64,000 bases of DNA from Hemibagrus wyckioides (taxonomy: Eukaryota > Chordata > Actinopteri > Siluriformes > Bagridae). The translations under genes were made by a program, and so were the position numbers. The notes under the pieces are model-generated. The model did no database searches. It was not told the origin of the DNA and was given only the letters and a program-made list of their open reading frames with translations. The stretch is taken from positions 8,657,501 through 8,721,500 of the forward strand of contig NC_080717.1 of the NCBI RefSeq assembly GCF_019097595.1, in the 5' to 3' direction. Positions 37,373 to 51,493 of the stretch are shown here, piece after piece. How positions within the stretch are numbered: position 1 is the stretch's first letter; every line of letters begins with the position of its first letter.

Positions 37373-39369
37373 CTACAAAGACAAAGAGGGAACATTTAAT
37401 TTGAGTCCAATATTCACCAAGAAACACTGAAGCCTTTTGAGAGTTTTTTATTAGACTTCATAATTCATGGCATCACTGCTCAATAATTCAAGCCAAACTC
37501 CTTAGTGTTATGCACCAATAAATAAAACTAAATTATTAAGTGAGCTTTTGACCAGGGCCTCACAGAGGTCTGCTTATTTGGAGGAGCAGTGGAAAGATCG
37601 GGTTATTTTGAGCCCTTCCTTTTCTCAGTCTGGCCTTTACAACACAAAGACTGCACTCGTTTACATTTAGAGAGGCAGTTTTCATCCAGAAAGGCAGATG
37701 GAGAGACAGAGGCAGACTTCCAACACTTTCACCCCCCATTCTGCATTCAGTGAAGGGATTTATAGCCCCTCCCATTTCAGCTTCTCCTACACACACACTG
37801 CCCTTCTTAGCAGGCCAGTCGATGCATCTCCCGCACACACTGGTCGATTTCAATCGCTAGGCTTGAACTGCAGTTCTCTGTGGACGTGACTTATGCACTT
37901 AAACAGTCGTGAGAATATGAGTCGCCGAAAAAGAGTCAAAAGATCAGCATCTGTTTGGATCTGCAATGAATTATAAAGCCTTATTTATCAAGGCTTTCTG
38001 ACAACCGCACAAGCATCACATTAAACATACTTTACCGCATAACTGGCAAAAAAAAAAGCAAAGGGCACTTGGTATTTTAAGGCATGTAACCCTAATGGAC
38101 TGAAGTGTGACTAACTCTGTTTCACACCATCCAGGATGTAGGAGACGGATCCCACCAGTGGCACCTCCTCCACAAAGGCAGGTTTGGCAAAACCCCACAA
38201 TAAACCACTCAACAAATAATATCTTCATTAAGTCTTCATTCATTTTATTTAGTACATCTTTCTACCAGGGGTTTTCTGTTTTAGAACACAGTATTATTTG
38301 ACAGATATACACCAATGTTCTGTTCGTTTGCTCTGCTTTTTTCTGGGCTGCTCCATTAACTGTCCCATCTAGCTCCATAGAGTTATTACTGCACCTGGTA
38401 GTCAACAACAGGAGCCGATAGCATTAATAGGGGCTCACTGGGTCAGGAATCACTCTTCCCCACGCTCATGGGACGTACAGCGGACAGAACAGACAGTGGG
38501 GTTGCCAGATTGAGCTAATTTCCATGTCCACCAAGATCTTGTTTTATATCATAATGATAATAATAATAATAATAAGACTAATTTTAAACTAATTTTTAAT
38601 TCAACAATAAATGTATACCTGGGTATTAGCTATACTTTAAAACAACTACAATTAAAAAATGCAGGGATTAAATGTACTTCAGATAAAGCTTCTCATATTT
38701 ACAGAATGAATTGAAACAAGTCCCATGTTAACCATCAGTGCCAATAATTGTGCAGCTGACTGTATCAGAGGGTGTGTAATTGCTGACAGTAACCTGTCTG
38801 TTGCTATACTCACTTTGTCAGTTCCACTTGAGGGTCTAGTGCTAATCAGATATGATTTGGGTGTTGGACTATACTCTGCCCGGCAGTAACACTGGTGTGT
38901 TTGTGTGTATGTGTAAGTGTGTGTGGTGCTGGTATAAGCTGATCACATACAGTGGTGTTGCTGTGGCCCTTAAGCAGTGCATATGCTAATTGTTGCTTGT
39001 TAATCCATGCTTTAGTTGTGCATTTAGAGGCTAAAGTTTAAGGTTTTCCAAGTTCTTTAACTTGTGTTATCATGATGTAGCCCTTTATCTGTCAGTTTCT
39101 GACCATTACACCGCTGTTAACTAGAGATTTTTTATTGGTAGACTGTTTCTCAACCCAGTTCTGGTATTAAAGGTTCACTCATATCACTGACACTAGCACT
39201 GAGAATGGACCACTACACTAACAGTCAGTGATTGCGGCTCCTCTCATTGTCACACAAGCTGAAACTACATGATAAGTTTATTTGGAAAATGGTCAAGGAG
39301 TTTAAGTGTAAGGGATAAGACAAGTGCACCTAAAAATGCACCATTCTGGTCCAGGTTACAGTGGATCTG

Positions 39370-39565
39370 GACCATCACAGAACACCAAGCACACACATAT
39401 TCACATGTAAGGGCAATTTATTGTAACCAAACCAGCTAATGTCTTTTTCTGGAGGTGAAAGGAAACCAGAGAAGCCAAAGAAAACATGCAGACCACAACA
39501 CAGACGGCTACCTGATCTCAGGATCGAACCGGGGACCCTGGAGTTGTCAGGCTGCAACGTTACCC
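39370..39565. repeat. Fish dispersed repeat, same family as 12165-12395
   Basis: Has the recognisable segments GGGCAATTTATTGTAACCAA, GGAGGTGAAAGGAAACCAGA, ACATGCAGACCACAACACAG and ATCGAACCGGGGACCCTGG. It is degraded and has no frame. Confidence 0.6.
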
Positions 39566-40097
39566 ACTCCAATACTGTACAGTATGTAGTACTACTAATA
39601 TACTATATATGTAATATGTATAAAGTTTACAGTTTGAGTTTTCTTGACATTATTATTCTTACGAAATGATCCTTTACAATAACAAGACTCCAGGGCAGCA
39701 TTAAATATTAAAACTCAATGGGGTATGCTCTTATAGGGATGGAATCAACAGTGTGGTGTGATATAACAGCACAACCACAACAACTCAATGTCAATGATTA
39801 CATTAAATATGTTGTATACATTTTTATGTACATTTTTTTAAACGACATGGCACATAAACAATATTCCCTGTTACTTGTTATCTATCAATAAACCAGAAAA
39901 CACAAACTCCAACCATAAAGATGGCTGCAAAATTCTTCATATTGACAATAAGGTCAAGACACTATTATTTCTTAGATTATATGGAGCGTCCACTGTACAA
40001 GTCCATGTGCTTTAGCTGATACTGTAGAAACAATAATGTACTAGGATGAACACTTTAATATAAACATATAAAATAAAATAAATATAATATAGTGATT

Positions 40098-40480
40098 TTC
40101 CTTATGGGGACATGTTCTCTGAGCATCAGGGGTTTCCTCCTGGCAGTCTGCTTTCCTCCTATAGTCCAAACACATAAAGTATGTTGTAAAGCTGATTGGT
40201 ATCTCCAAAGTGTCTGTAGTGTGTGAATGTGTGCGCGTTTGTGCCCCGAGATCCCATCTCTAGTCCACTGGGATAGGCTCCAGGCTTCCCATGATCCTGG
40301 GCAGGATAAGCGTTGCAGAAAAAGGGTAATTAGATGGATGGATATATGGATGGATGGTTAGATGGTTGGATGGACAGACGGATGGATGGTTAAATGGATG
40401 GATGGTTGGATGGACGGATGGATGGTTAAATGGATGAATGGATGGATTTTCCTTACCACCGGAACTATTGATCTGTGCCT
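40098..40480. repeat. LINE/SINE 3' tail with GATG-type tandem end
   Basis: Contains TCCACTGGGATAGGCTCCAG and GGGCAGGATAAGCGTTGCAG, then a run of GGATGGATGGATGGTTAAAT-type units (about 40336-40445). This is the usual fish retroposon tail with a GATG microsatellite. The parent element cannot be named. Confidence 0.65.
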
Positions 40481-41184
40481 TTTCAGCGGTCAGCTCCATG
40501 CTGTTGTATGGTACATATTATGATTTCTGCTCACTAAGTGTTGTAGGCAAGCTTCAAACATCTAGTATTTTTAAACACTAAATTGAAACTTCACAACACG
40601 TCAGACCCAACTGCAACAAACTCCTCTCCGTTTTCACTGATATGGCAATAAAATACTGGAATGGAACTAAGAAGCACAGCTACCAGACTGTGAATCCCAG
40701 CTTCATAACCTCCACCTGTGTGTAAGCAAATGAAATGTGCAAGGAAAAATCAATCTCTCCTAAAAGCTTGCCAAGAGCTCTCTGGTCTCATTTGCCTTTT
40801 CTTTCAGTCTTTATCGTGCTCTTAGCCTCTCTTGCTCTAGTTTCTATTCCATGCACACACACATCTCCCAGTTCTATAGTAAAAGACAGAGCAAATGGGA
40901 GGGATTTACGCTTTAAAGGCTAATCCTGAGTAGTCACTTTTTTTTTTTCCTGGGACCCAGCAAACACAGCAGTGTTGCTGTGCGACTGATGATAAGAACA
41001 TAGCAATACAGACCCACACTCTCCTTCTCACTCTCGTTCGGGGCTGAAATCCCGAACGTAATCTCTAATTACACTGCTTTACACCGATGCAATCCAAGCT
41101 GCGTATCAGCCTCAGGGTCAGAGAGACACATAATACCGTGTACAGCTCAATAATCTGACGATGACGTATCCACAATCTGCACTA

Positions 41185-41185
<1 letters not shown>

Positions 41186-41241
<56 letters not shown>
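41186..41241. repeat. (GT)n(GA)n compound microsatellite
   Basis: GT run followed directly by a GA run. Confidence 0.95.
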
Positions 41242-41247
<6 letters not shown>

Positions 41248-41335
41248 GAATTTATGATACATTCAGCTTTGCTCAAATTATCTTTAAATGTGTAAAAGTA
41301 TATATAGTTTTAGACTACAGTAATTATTATTATAG

Positions 41336-41660
41336 AGTAGGGCCTCCTTTTGTGGCCAGTACAGCATCAATTCATCTTGGGAATGATGGATACGAGTCCT
41401 GCACCATGACCGGAGGGATTTTGAGCCATTCATCTTGCAGAACAGTGACCAGGTCACTACACAATGCTTTGATGCTCCAAAACACCCCAAAATGGCTCAA
41501 TAGCATACAGCTGTGGTGACTGTGCAGGCCATGGGAAATGTTCAGTCTGACTTTCATGTTCATCAAACCAATCTGTCACCAGTCTCACTGTGTGTATCGG
41601 TCATCCTTTAAGGGTACAATGTTTGAACCAGATAGTCCTCCAGAATGGTTCCGCCAGGCC
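41336..41660 (-). mobile_element. Tc1/mariner-like remnant fragment
   Basis: This block (GCCTCCTTTTGTGGCCAGTA ... GCTGTGGTGACTGTGCAGGC) resembles a fish Tc1-like repeat known to me from other genomes. It lies directly beside the family A copy at 41662. No inverted ends could be seen. Confidence 0.5.
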
Positions 41661-41661
41661 G

Positions 41662-42169
41662 CACATAATATTGCCAAAAGTTTTGGGACACCCCTCCAAA
41701 TCATTGAATTCAGATGTTGTTTTTCAGGGGTTAGCCTTGGCCCTTTAGTTCCAGTGAAAGGAACTCTTAATGCTTCAGCATACTAAGACATTTTGGACAA
41801 TTTCATGCTTTGTGGGAACAGTTTGGGGATGACCCCTTCCTGTTCCGACATGACTGCACACCAGTGTACAAAGCAAGGTCCATAAAGACATGGGTGAGTG
41901 AGTTTGGTGTGGAGGAACTTCACAGAGTCCTGACCTCAACCCGATAGAACACCTTTGGTATGAATTAGAGCGGAGAATGTGAGCCAGACCTCGTCCAACA
42001 TCAGTGCCTGACCTGACCAATGCGCTTCTACAGGAATGGTCAAAAATTCCAATAAACACACTCCTAAACCTTGTGGAAAGCCTTCCCAGAAGAGTTGAAG
42101 CTGTTACAGCTGCAACCCCATATTAATTTCATGTGCAAAACATGTACAAAGGCAGATGTCCCAAAACTT
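41662..42169 (+). mobile_element. Internally deleted Tc1-like element (family A)
   Basis: The left tip is CACATAATATTGCCAAAAG followed by TTTTGGGACACCCCTCC. The deletion junction lies at about 41714-41722. The decayed C-terminal transposase segment has several small deletions. It ends ...TGTCCCAAAACTTA, directly followed by a (TA)n tract (42169-42194). Confidence 0.85.
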
Positions 42170-42194
42170 ATATATATATATATATATATATATA
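42169..42194. repeat. (TA)n microsatellite at a Tc1-like end
   Basis: About 13 TA units directly after the family A copy ending at 42169. Confidence 0.9.
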
Positions 42195-43398
42195 CTACAG
42201 GTCTAAAAGACAGGGTTTTAAGGTAAATGCCCGAAAATACGATTCAGTAATCCCAAAAGTCTCTTCAGGAACAAAGACTGCATGTGTGCATTACTACAGC
42301 TGAAGGATAAGTAAGCCTGTTTCTGCAGGGTGAATGCAAAATGATGTACTTTCATAATAAAAAAAAAAAAAAAATGACTGTCTTATATGCTAGCGTCTTA
42401 AAATAATCTGAAAAAGTCTTTCAAAATAAAAGTTGCTTAAAATGATTAGTTTTTAATTACAATCTTAAAAATGAGCGTTTCCATTAAATATTCATTGCAC
42501 CGTATTTGAACAGAGCCTCTGAAAAGGATTTCATTCACATTTTCAGTAGCAAGGAACAAAACACTTCAGGGCGTGCAGCGGTGTGATCCATTACCTCCCC
42601 AAAGATTAGTTTCCAATAACATCATGTCCCTAAGGGTTTTATTTCACAGCAATCTGCCAACGACTGCAATTTTCTTTCCCTCAGCAGTTTCTCTCTTGTT
42701 TTTTTCCCCCTCTTTAAGTTAATTTAAAAAAAAAAAAACACACACAAACAAACAAACAAACAAAAACGCTTATCATGCTACCTAGAAACAACAAAGTTCT
42801 CCGACCTGACCATTCTCCTGTCCTGTGCCATGACAAGTACTGAAACTGGAGACTCCTTCTATAAAAGCTGAATAAACATTCCCCTTATGAAAAGCGTCGC
42901 CATAGCAACCATACATATTTCTGTTATTATGCTAATAATAGAAATATAACGCACATTCATGTACAGTATCCATCCATCCATCCATTTATCGTATGTTCGT
43001 ACTGTATTATGAGGCCGAGAGTCACGTCTCATTGCTTATCACGGTTAAGTTTCAGTTTTATTATTCTTTGAGACAGGAGCTTGCTGAGGCTATCGAGAGC
43101 ATTTAGCACACACAAAAACCTCATTTCAATCCTTTTAAATCACACACACTAACCTATCCCACTGCACATAATAATTAGCGCTCATTACTTGGGTTCTTGG
43201 GTAAATCACGGCCATCAAATGTCTGCACAGTAGAAGGATTGCAGCCTCATTAATATGCAAATGTATTTAAAAGAATTCATCTTTTAAGTAATTAAAATTC
43301 AAAGGCATAAGTAAATGCTTAAGGCAGAACAGTATCATTCAGCTCACCATCAGGGTGTAAACATACTATAGTCTACAAAGCAGGTAATAGTAAAAGGG

Positions 43399-43400
<2 letters not shown>

Positions 43401-43432
<32 letters not shown>

Positions 43433-43544
43433 CACAGACCCTCTTCTGCTTGTCAGGGAGGCTGTACTAGTTTAAGGGCTTATTAAAAGTGATGAGTTAA
43501 GACAAGCATGACATCTTGCCTAGCTCTGCCATCTCCCTCTCTCC

Positions 43545-43577
<33 letters not shown>
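43401..43577. repeat. (GT)n and (CT)n(CA)n microsatellites
   Basis: GT run 43401-43430, and CT then CA run 43537-43577. Confidence 0.93.
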
Positions 43578-44044
43578 GACACACAGGCACACAGGCCCTA
43601 ACAATGGAGAAAGAGAGTAAGTGAGAGAGAAATAAGGAATTAGTAGAAGGTATTCTATAGTTCTGACTCTGCACATTAATCTCACTTCACCTTCGAACAC
43701 CTCGTGAATCGTCTCACCTGTTCGTTCCGTCATGCTTCCACAGAATCGACCAGAAATCATATTCTAATATCAAAACCTGTGCCGTTACAAAGAAAATAAT
43801 TCAAACGAATCCAGATGAAATCTGAAAGGTTTTCAGATCTGAAGGCGGACCTCTGATCCTGTGTATAAATGTAAATATTCTATCGCTGAAACAAATTATT
43901 CATTGATGTGAATATATTTAAATAACGAGAGGAATTTCCAAATGTTCTGCTTTTCCACAGTAAAAAATGTAGATAAATATTGATATAATGTCAAGAATAA
44001 ATTAAATATTTTCGATTTGAGTATTACATAAATCTCACAAACTT

Positions 44045-44049
44045 CATCA

Positions 44050-44093
<44 letters not shown>

Positions 44094-44112
44094 AATATTA
44101 TTATTATTATTA
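44045..44112. repeat. (ATT)n microsatellite
   Basis: About 22 ATT units with one interruption. Confidence 0.95.
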
Positions 44113-44642
44113 GTTTTATTGATATTTTTATTAAGTGAAAATTCTGCACATAATAGAAAATACTCATATTAATGAGTGACCTTTTTTTCCCTTGAGTGTC
44201 TTGTGACAAGAGGGTGACTTTTGTTTATCTAGCATGTGACAAGTCACTTATTTACCATCAGAGGTGTTTATGAGTCAGATCACCCTGAGGAGGTGTATAT
44301 TAATCTCTAGCATACATTCCTTCCCGCTCTCATTACAAGAGAGCAACAGTAAAATAACTGCATGACGGGAAGTGCTTGTCTCCTTTATTAAACTGGACTC
44401 TAATTAAAAGGACCTCATTATCCAGTCCAGCGACGTCACTGCTTAATTAGCGTCAGGATATCAAACGCGGGGTGGTGTGTATCAATCACGCTATCACAGT
44501 TAATATTTTTGCTTGCACCTGTCTATAATATTTATAATATAATATAACAAAGAGCAGCCTCATTTAAGCCAGAGTGCAGGGAGATACTAAAGTACTAAAA
44601 AAAAAAAATGTCCCTGTCAAACTTTCTGATAAATTGTAAAAC

Positions 44643-45051
<409 letters not shown>

Positions 45052-45411
45052 TATACACACATTTAGAACCTATTCTCCATTCCAACTAAAATCATACTCA
45101 ACTCTGGCCCTAATGACTGTTTGTTGATTCTATACATGCAGTGTCTATGGTACATTATTCACTATTCATATATTTTTTTTTTTTTTGCATTAAACACTGA
45201 CTCAGAATTTTCTACTGCATATTAATTTAGAGGACATTTCATCCCAAGGCACAAATCCTAGGTAGAGAATATAATGAACCCCCATTTCAGATTCCTCCAG
45301 TCTGAGAGCTATCGCTGATTTGACACTGAACCTATCATTAAACATCCATTAAAGGCTGCTGTTATTTTGGCTGCAAATGTGGATGAAGCATTGATGGCCA
45401 CAGAGACCGCT

Positions 45412-45545
45412 TGTTCATATTTACATCTACATTTCTGGCATTCGGCGACTTACATTTTCATCTGAGCAACTGAGGGTTAAGGGCCTTGCTCAGGGGCCCA
45501 GCACTGACAGTTTGGTGGACCTAGGATTCAAGCTCACAACAAATA
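45412..45545. repeat. SINE-like repeat (family 3) fragment
   Basis: Contains ATTTCTGGCATTCGGCGACT, GAGGGTTAAGGGCCTTGCTC and GGATTCAAGCTCACAAC. This resembles a widespread fish SINE of the V-SINE-like kind (from memory). It is truncated at the tRNA-like end. Confidence 0.6.
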
Positions 45546-46017
45546 TATTTACAACATAGATATTAATTCATGTCCAATGACCAATGGGATCATATTGTGC
45601 AAATATAATAATTCTGGCTAACGACACAGGTTTAAAGCTGCTTCTAACTACTAGTAAGAAGGCAGACAGTCAGTTTTAGAAAAGCGCATCTTGAGGCAAG
45701 TCCTTTATTTATTCATCCATTTGAAGAAATTGAAAATTATTTTGTAATCTCAAACCAGAATGATCTCTTTGCCATCTTATTCCATCTTATTTTGACCTCA
45801 GGTGCTTTTCAGCCTACAGATGCTGGAATTTCTCAAGTCACTTCAAATTCAAATCTCAGGATGACCAGAGAGCAAAACCTTAACCTTTCAAATTATATGT
45901 AAATGCAGATGTAAACAATGGCTCAATGGTCACTACAGTCTTCTCCTAGAACCACTTCATTACACAAGTTTGTTTTTCGTGACATTTCAGGATATAGGAT
46001 TATAAACATGCAACCTA

Positions 46018-46511
46018 ATATTCTGTTGCTCCCCCTTTTGCTGCCAAAACAGCCCTGACCCATCATGCACTGTGTATTCTGACTCCTTTCTATCAGAACC
46101 AGCATTAACTTCTTCAGCAATATGACCAACAGTAGCTCGTCTGTTGGATCGGCTCACATGGGCCAGCCTTCACTCCCCACGTGTATGAATGAGCCTTGGC
46201 TGTTCATAACCCTGTCACCACTGTTCCTTCTTTGGACCACTTTTGATAGATACTGACCACTGCAGACCGGGAACACCCCACAAGAGCTGTAGTTTTGAAG
46301 ATGCTCTGATCCAGTCTTCTAGCCATCACAATCTGGCCCTTGTCAAATCCTTACGCTTGCCCATTTTTCCTGCTTCTAACACATCAACTTTGAGGACAAA
46401 ATGTTCACTTGCTGCCTAATATATCCCACCCACTAACAGGTGCCATGATGAGGAGATCATCAGTGTTATTCACGGCACCTGTCAGTGGTCATAATGTTAT
46501 GGTTGATCTGT
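46018..46511 (-). mobile_element. Tc1-like derivative (family B), deleted
   Basis: It begins in the subterminal TTTGCTGCCAAAACAGCCC sequence and carries the same join to CATGCACTGTGTATTCTGAC seen at 10.9 and 23.2 kb. It continues through the HTH region and ends ...CATAATGTTATGGTTGATC. The HTH frame is broken. Confidence 0.8.
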
Positions 46512-46799
46512 GTATATATTGCATTCATTTGACTACCATTTGTATCCACAATCATAAATCTGACCTTACATATTACCTCAGCAATCACAAAGAAAATGTT
46601 TTTACCAGAAACAGCTTCTACCAAAAAAAGTAGGTAGGTAGGGCACTCGCGACTATCATGCTCATCTTGACAAGGTAGGTGACTCGTGTCTTTTTCTTCA
46701 TATTTTGGTCTTGAACCACATTCAATCCTTCAAAACCTATATCTACTTTATGTAGCACCATTATTAATCTGCCTTTTACAATTCCACTGCTATACACTG

Positions 46800-47690
46800 T
46801 TATATATCAGCCATAAGATTAAAACCACCTGCCTAGCATTGTCTAAGTTCCAATCATGCCTCCAATCCGAAACAGCTCTGACCCGGCGAGGCACGGACTC
46901 CTTTGAAGGTGTGCTGTGAATCTCGCACCAAGTTGTTAGCAGCAGATTCTTTAAGTTTAAGAGATGGGGTCTCCATGGATCGGACTTGTTTGTCCATAAC
47001 ATCCTACAGATGCTCGATCAGACTGAGAGAATCTGGAGGCCGAGTCAACACCTTGAACTCTTTGTCATGTTCCTCAAACCATTTCTGAACAGTCTTTGCA
47101 GTGTAGCAGGGAGGAGTATCCTGCTGAAAGAGTTATATTTAGTCTGCAAGAAAGGTGATACATGTCAAATTAACATCCAGCTTGCCTTCTTCCCATAGTG
47201 CATTCTGGTGCTGTCTTTTCCCAGGTAAGTGATGTACACGTGCGCGGCCGTCCACATGATGTAGAAGAACATGTGATTCATCAGACCAGCCCACCTTCTT
47301 CCATTGCTCCATGGTCCAGTTCTGATGGTGCTCTTTCTTTGTAGGCAGTTTCAGTGGTGGTCAGGGGTCCGTATGGTCACTCTGACCAGTCTGCAGCTAC
47401 TCAGCCCCATACAAATCAAACTGAAATACACAGGCTAGCCCTCCCTCCTCATGAGCTTCGGGAAGTCAATGACCCTGTCACTATAGTTAACTGGTTATCC
47501 CTCAGTTGACCACTTTTGGTAGGTACTAACCACTGTGTACCAGGAACACCACACAAGATCTACGGTTTTGGATATGCTTGGATCCAGTCGTCTAGCTGAC
47601 ACAATTTATCCCTTGTCAAAGTCACTCAGATCACTTGCACATTTTCCTACTTCCAACAAATCAGTGAGCATTTCCTGTCAACATTTCATT
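46800..47690 (-). mobile_element. Longer Tc1-like remnant with catalytic-region sequence, reversed
   Basis: The terminus reads ATCAGCCATAAGATTAAAACC. The interior includes GCTCTGACCCGGCGAGGCAC and the complement of the WTMEQWKKVGWSDES-type catalytic stretch near 47280-47320. The HTH region follows near 47560-47610. It is longer (about 890 bp) than the family B derivatives and looks like a decayed relative of the parent element. No long frame survives. Confidence 0.78.
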
Positions 47691-47734
47691 TCATGAATTT
47701 AGTGAGATGACTGACAGGTCAAGTTTGAAGTGTT

Positions 47735-47739
<5 letters not shown>

Positions 47740-47776
<37 letters not shown>

Positions 47777-48034
47777 ATAGAAAAAGAGAGAGAGAGAGTT
47801 TACTGAGCTTTGACCTGAGATTAGTCAGAAGCAGATGTGCATGTTTGGATGAATAAAACATGGAACTTTATTGATGTCTCTTGTCTCCATTTGAGTGAGC
47901 AAAGGGACCAGTAGTGTGTGTGTGTGTGTGTGTGTGTTCGGAGAAGTGAGAGATGAAGTGAGACAATGTTGATAGGTTAGCTAGGAACAAAGAGTTTACT
48001 TTGTACTTTGTGTGTGTGTGTGCACGTGTGTGTT

Positions 48035-48082
<48 letters not shown>

Positions 48083-48212
48083 CTCAGATGTCAGGATTCA
48101 GGACAATAGATGTAAGAGGATCTGCATCAGAAATCCCAGCAGAGAGAATTAGTTACAAACATACCTCTCTCTCTCTCTCTCTCTCTCATACACACACACA
48201 CACACACCTCAT
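47740..48212. repeat. GA, TG and CT/CA microsatellite cluster
   Basis: GA runs 47740-47800, TG run 47913-47937, interrupted TG run 48010-48080, and CT then CA run 48165-48210. Confidence 0.93.
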
Positions 48213-49616
48213 TGTTTACTCCATGCCTGAAGGCACATTCATATTACTGTCATTATTACAACCGTCTCAATTATCATCATCACCCGCATAATTATCATTA
48301 TAATAAATATTACAATCGATACGATCAGCATCAGTGACACCACACACAGAATGAAGCATTAGCAGCAAAACAATCGACTCATTGTGAACCTGACACCCGG
48401 GTTACACGCGCTCATCATCACTGAAGTCTAATATCATCTTACTTTCATACGTTTTGTGGAATTTGTTAACATCTTGCTGTGTTTTAGCTTACGCCAGTTT
48501 TGCAGCTTTACCAAGGATTAGAGTCAGTGCTTTTGGAAGAAGTCCTGCATGCACACTGCTGTGTCAAGAGGGCGAGACATGGTCAGACATAATGCTTTTT
48601 GTTGGTGCTGTTCTTCCCCCATCACTCTTCTAGTCAGGTGCCAATTTCCTCCCCCAATAGCCAGTCCTCCCCTATCATCTACAAACCGGATAGAGGTCTT
48701 TGTTTGAACCGCTGCTCATTCTGCATTACAGGGGAGTGTAGCACACTTGAAGAAAAGCCCTACATGAGCTCTCTATGCATGAGCTGACAAACAGCTGCTG
48801 ATTGACAGATGAGAGAGAGTATGCCCCTCCCACTCAGAAAGCACAGGTCATTTTACTCCAATGGATGAAATCACTGGATGAAACAAGCTTGCAATTCCTG
48901 GACAATAAGGTGAAAGCTCTTCTGTTATATCCTATAATTGATTCCACATGATGTGCTAAAAACCATCTGCTAGAGCAAGATGGCTAAATCGGTCTAAATT
49001 TCTTATTTATCGATATTTTCAATATCAGATCCAAGAGGATGCACAAGCAGAAATAACCATGAAAGTAAATGGATGCACACCCAGTCCACTCAGCATTACC
49101 ATCATGATTATCGAGGTTATCATCATTGTGGTCATTACTGTAGCACTCAGCACTGGACTAATAATCCGACATTCCTGTTAACTCGATCAGCAAACGCAGC
49201 ACACCGTCCACTCCCTCTACTGAGTTTAATCTCAAGATGAAGAAAAAACAATGCAGATGGAGCACCAGGCTGCCTAATGCACTACACTCACTAAATCACA
49301 GACACACACACACACACACAGGGTAAGATAGCATTAAAGCCATCAGCATTAATCCTTGCTCAGTAAACAGTTAAAGAGCTGCAATCAAAACATACTCACA
49401 AATCTGAACTGCTCACCACACACTCACGCCGTCACCTACACACACACACAGTCCATCAGAGCACGGTTACAGCGTTGGCACAGACTGATTGTAGCATGAG
49501 CTTTTATAGAATAATAAAATGTCATTAGGATACCATTAACATCACTGCAGAATCAATATGGGCTTTGTACAACACATCGAATTTAGAGAATCTCTGGTAC
49601 CAGACACGCACTCTGT

Positions 49617-49906
49617 ATGTGTGTGTCTGTGTGTGTCTGTCTGTCTGTCTGTCTGTCTGTCAGAGAGAGACAGAGAGAGAGAGAGAGAAACGGTCCCCAA
49701 AGTCTTTTCATCCACAAGTTGCCATGGAGAATAGCTTTAAATTGGTTACCATGGGAATGCAATAAAAACAGCACAGTAATAATCCTGAAAAACCTGAAAA
49801 TGATTCCAAAATGCCACGACACACACACACACAATAGCCATGATACTATATTGACCACAGAAAGGAGATGGGATTATTACACCATCTGTGTGTGTGTGTG
49901 TGTGTG
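49617..49906. repeat. TG/TCTG/GA and TG microsatellites
   Basis: TGTG, then (TCTG)n, then GA run 49617-49690, and TG run 49887-49906. Confidence 0.92.
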
Positions 49907-50785
49907 ATGCACATACAGCTATATCTGATCTTACATCATTATTACAGCATCCGGCTAAGCCCAGTCCTCAACATTCAGTTAAATCTAACATGCATAATCA
50001 CTACAGCATCATCATCTTGACCCCAGGCCTCAACCTTCAGCCGAATCTAATCTCCATAACCATGACAGCAGCATCAGACCAGGCCAGAGATCCTGAACTT
50101 CATCGAAATCTAATCACCACACTGTGCTCTGATGAGAATAAACATCCAGCCAAATGCAATCAAAACAGCGGCATAAGTCTGAGTTCAATCTCGAACTTTC
50201 AGCCAAATCTTATCTACATACTCATTAGATTAGACCGACTGTGTACCTGGCACTTGACTATTCCATGTGGTCTGTATAAATTCATTGTGCTTCTCTGTTC
50301 ATTCAAATCGAATTAGCATGTGGATCTTTAGCCGTAGAGTACATCGGTATATACCTTATTTAAATAAAGGAAAAGGAACAAAGCTAACACTACTGAATTG
50401 TTTTCCACAAAGAGGTATTACAGAAGCATCGGTCTGTTCCAGAGCACCAAGAAGCTCCCACTCCACTACAATGCCGTATAACACCATAGGTTTGTTTCCT
50501 CCTTCTCAAATCTGAACCAAGGCATTTAGTGTCTGATTGAACCTGATGGTTTTCCTCTGGGGAGAAATCAGATTATACTGACGCAACATGTAGGAACATA
50601 CACACAGTCACACACATTATATAAACATGTCCACAGAGCATATCCAACGATAGTCCTCATCCAGTAACTAATGGGAAGGGTCAGTCCTCTTTTTCACCTC
50701 GGATGCGATGTTGTTGACAGCTTGGGGGAAAAGTGTTTGTGCTAAGAGAATGGTAGCTGTGTCAGCAGCTGATTCAGGGAATCGT

Positions 50786-50790
50786 GTGTA

Positions 50791-50831
<41 letters not shown>

Positions 50832-50834
50832 AAG
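50786..50834. repeat. (TG)n(GA)n compound microsatellite
   Basis: TG run followed by a GA run. Confidence 0.93.
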
Positions 50835-51493
50835 TGAGAGAAAAAGAATTCTGGAGTTCAGTCCAGGAATATGCAAAAGAAATCACTGTGATGACCAAGC
50901 TTGGCTTAGTTTCTTAATCAAAAGGAAAATGACCGTGAGGAAGGAAGAGGGAAGCGTTTGTAAAAGAGTTTGTAAATAACTGAGGGAGTGAGATGGTAAA
51001 AGATGAAAGCGTAGGAAAGAACAAGTTTGGGTACAGCATCCTTTGTGAATATCCCTCGCTGTCATTTTGGAAGATGAAAGAAGCAGACATGAGAGCAGCC
51101 TGCTCCATTTTAGGTCTGATACACAAGCTCGAAAAACCCTTCCTACATTTCAACAGCAATACAGACGAAAGGTGGAAGTATCAGACGCTTCGGAGCTACG
51201 CATCGACTTAAAAGGCAATGATTGAAACAGAAATCGATTATTTCTGATTGTAAATGAATAGAATTAGGCGAACACTTAAGAAGCTGGACTTCAACCAGGA
51301 CAATACTTAAAATCTTGGACTTTTCTGGACATGTCTGCACAACACCCACTACCTTCACTACCTCCACCACATTTTTACACAGAACACATTCCATATATGC
51401 ACACAGCTGCTCATATATATACAACCTAACTGATATAAAAACAGTAAGAAACATATATATTATGTTAAAGGCAAATAAACTGAGTTGAATATA

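Noticed and set aside
38880..39260. Possible old repeat with GGTAGACTGTTTCTCAACCC and related motifs
   Set aside because: Similarity to a fish repeat is too faint to set borders or a family.
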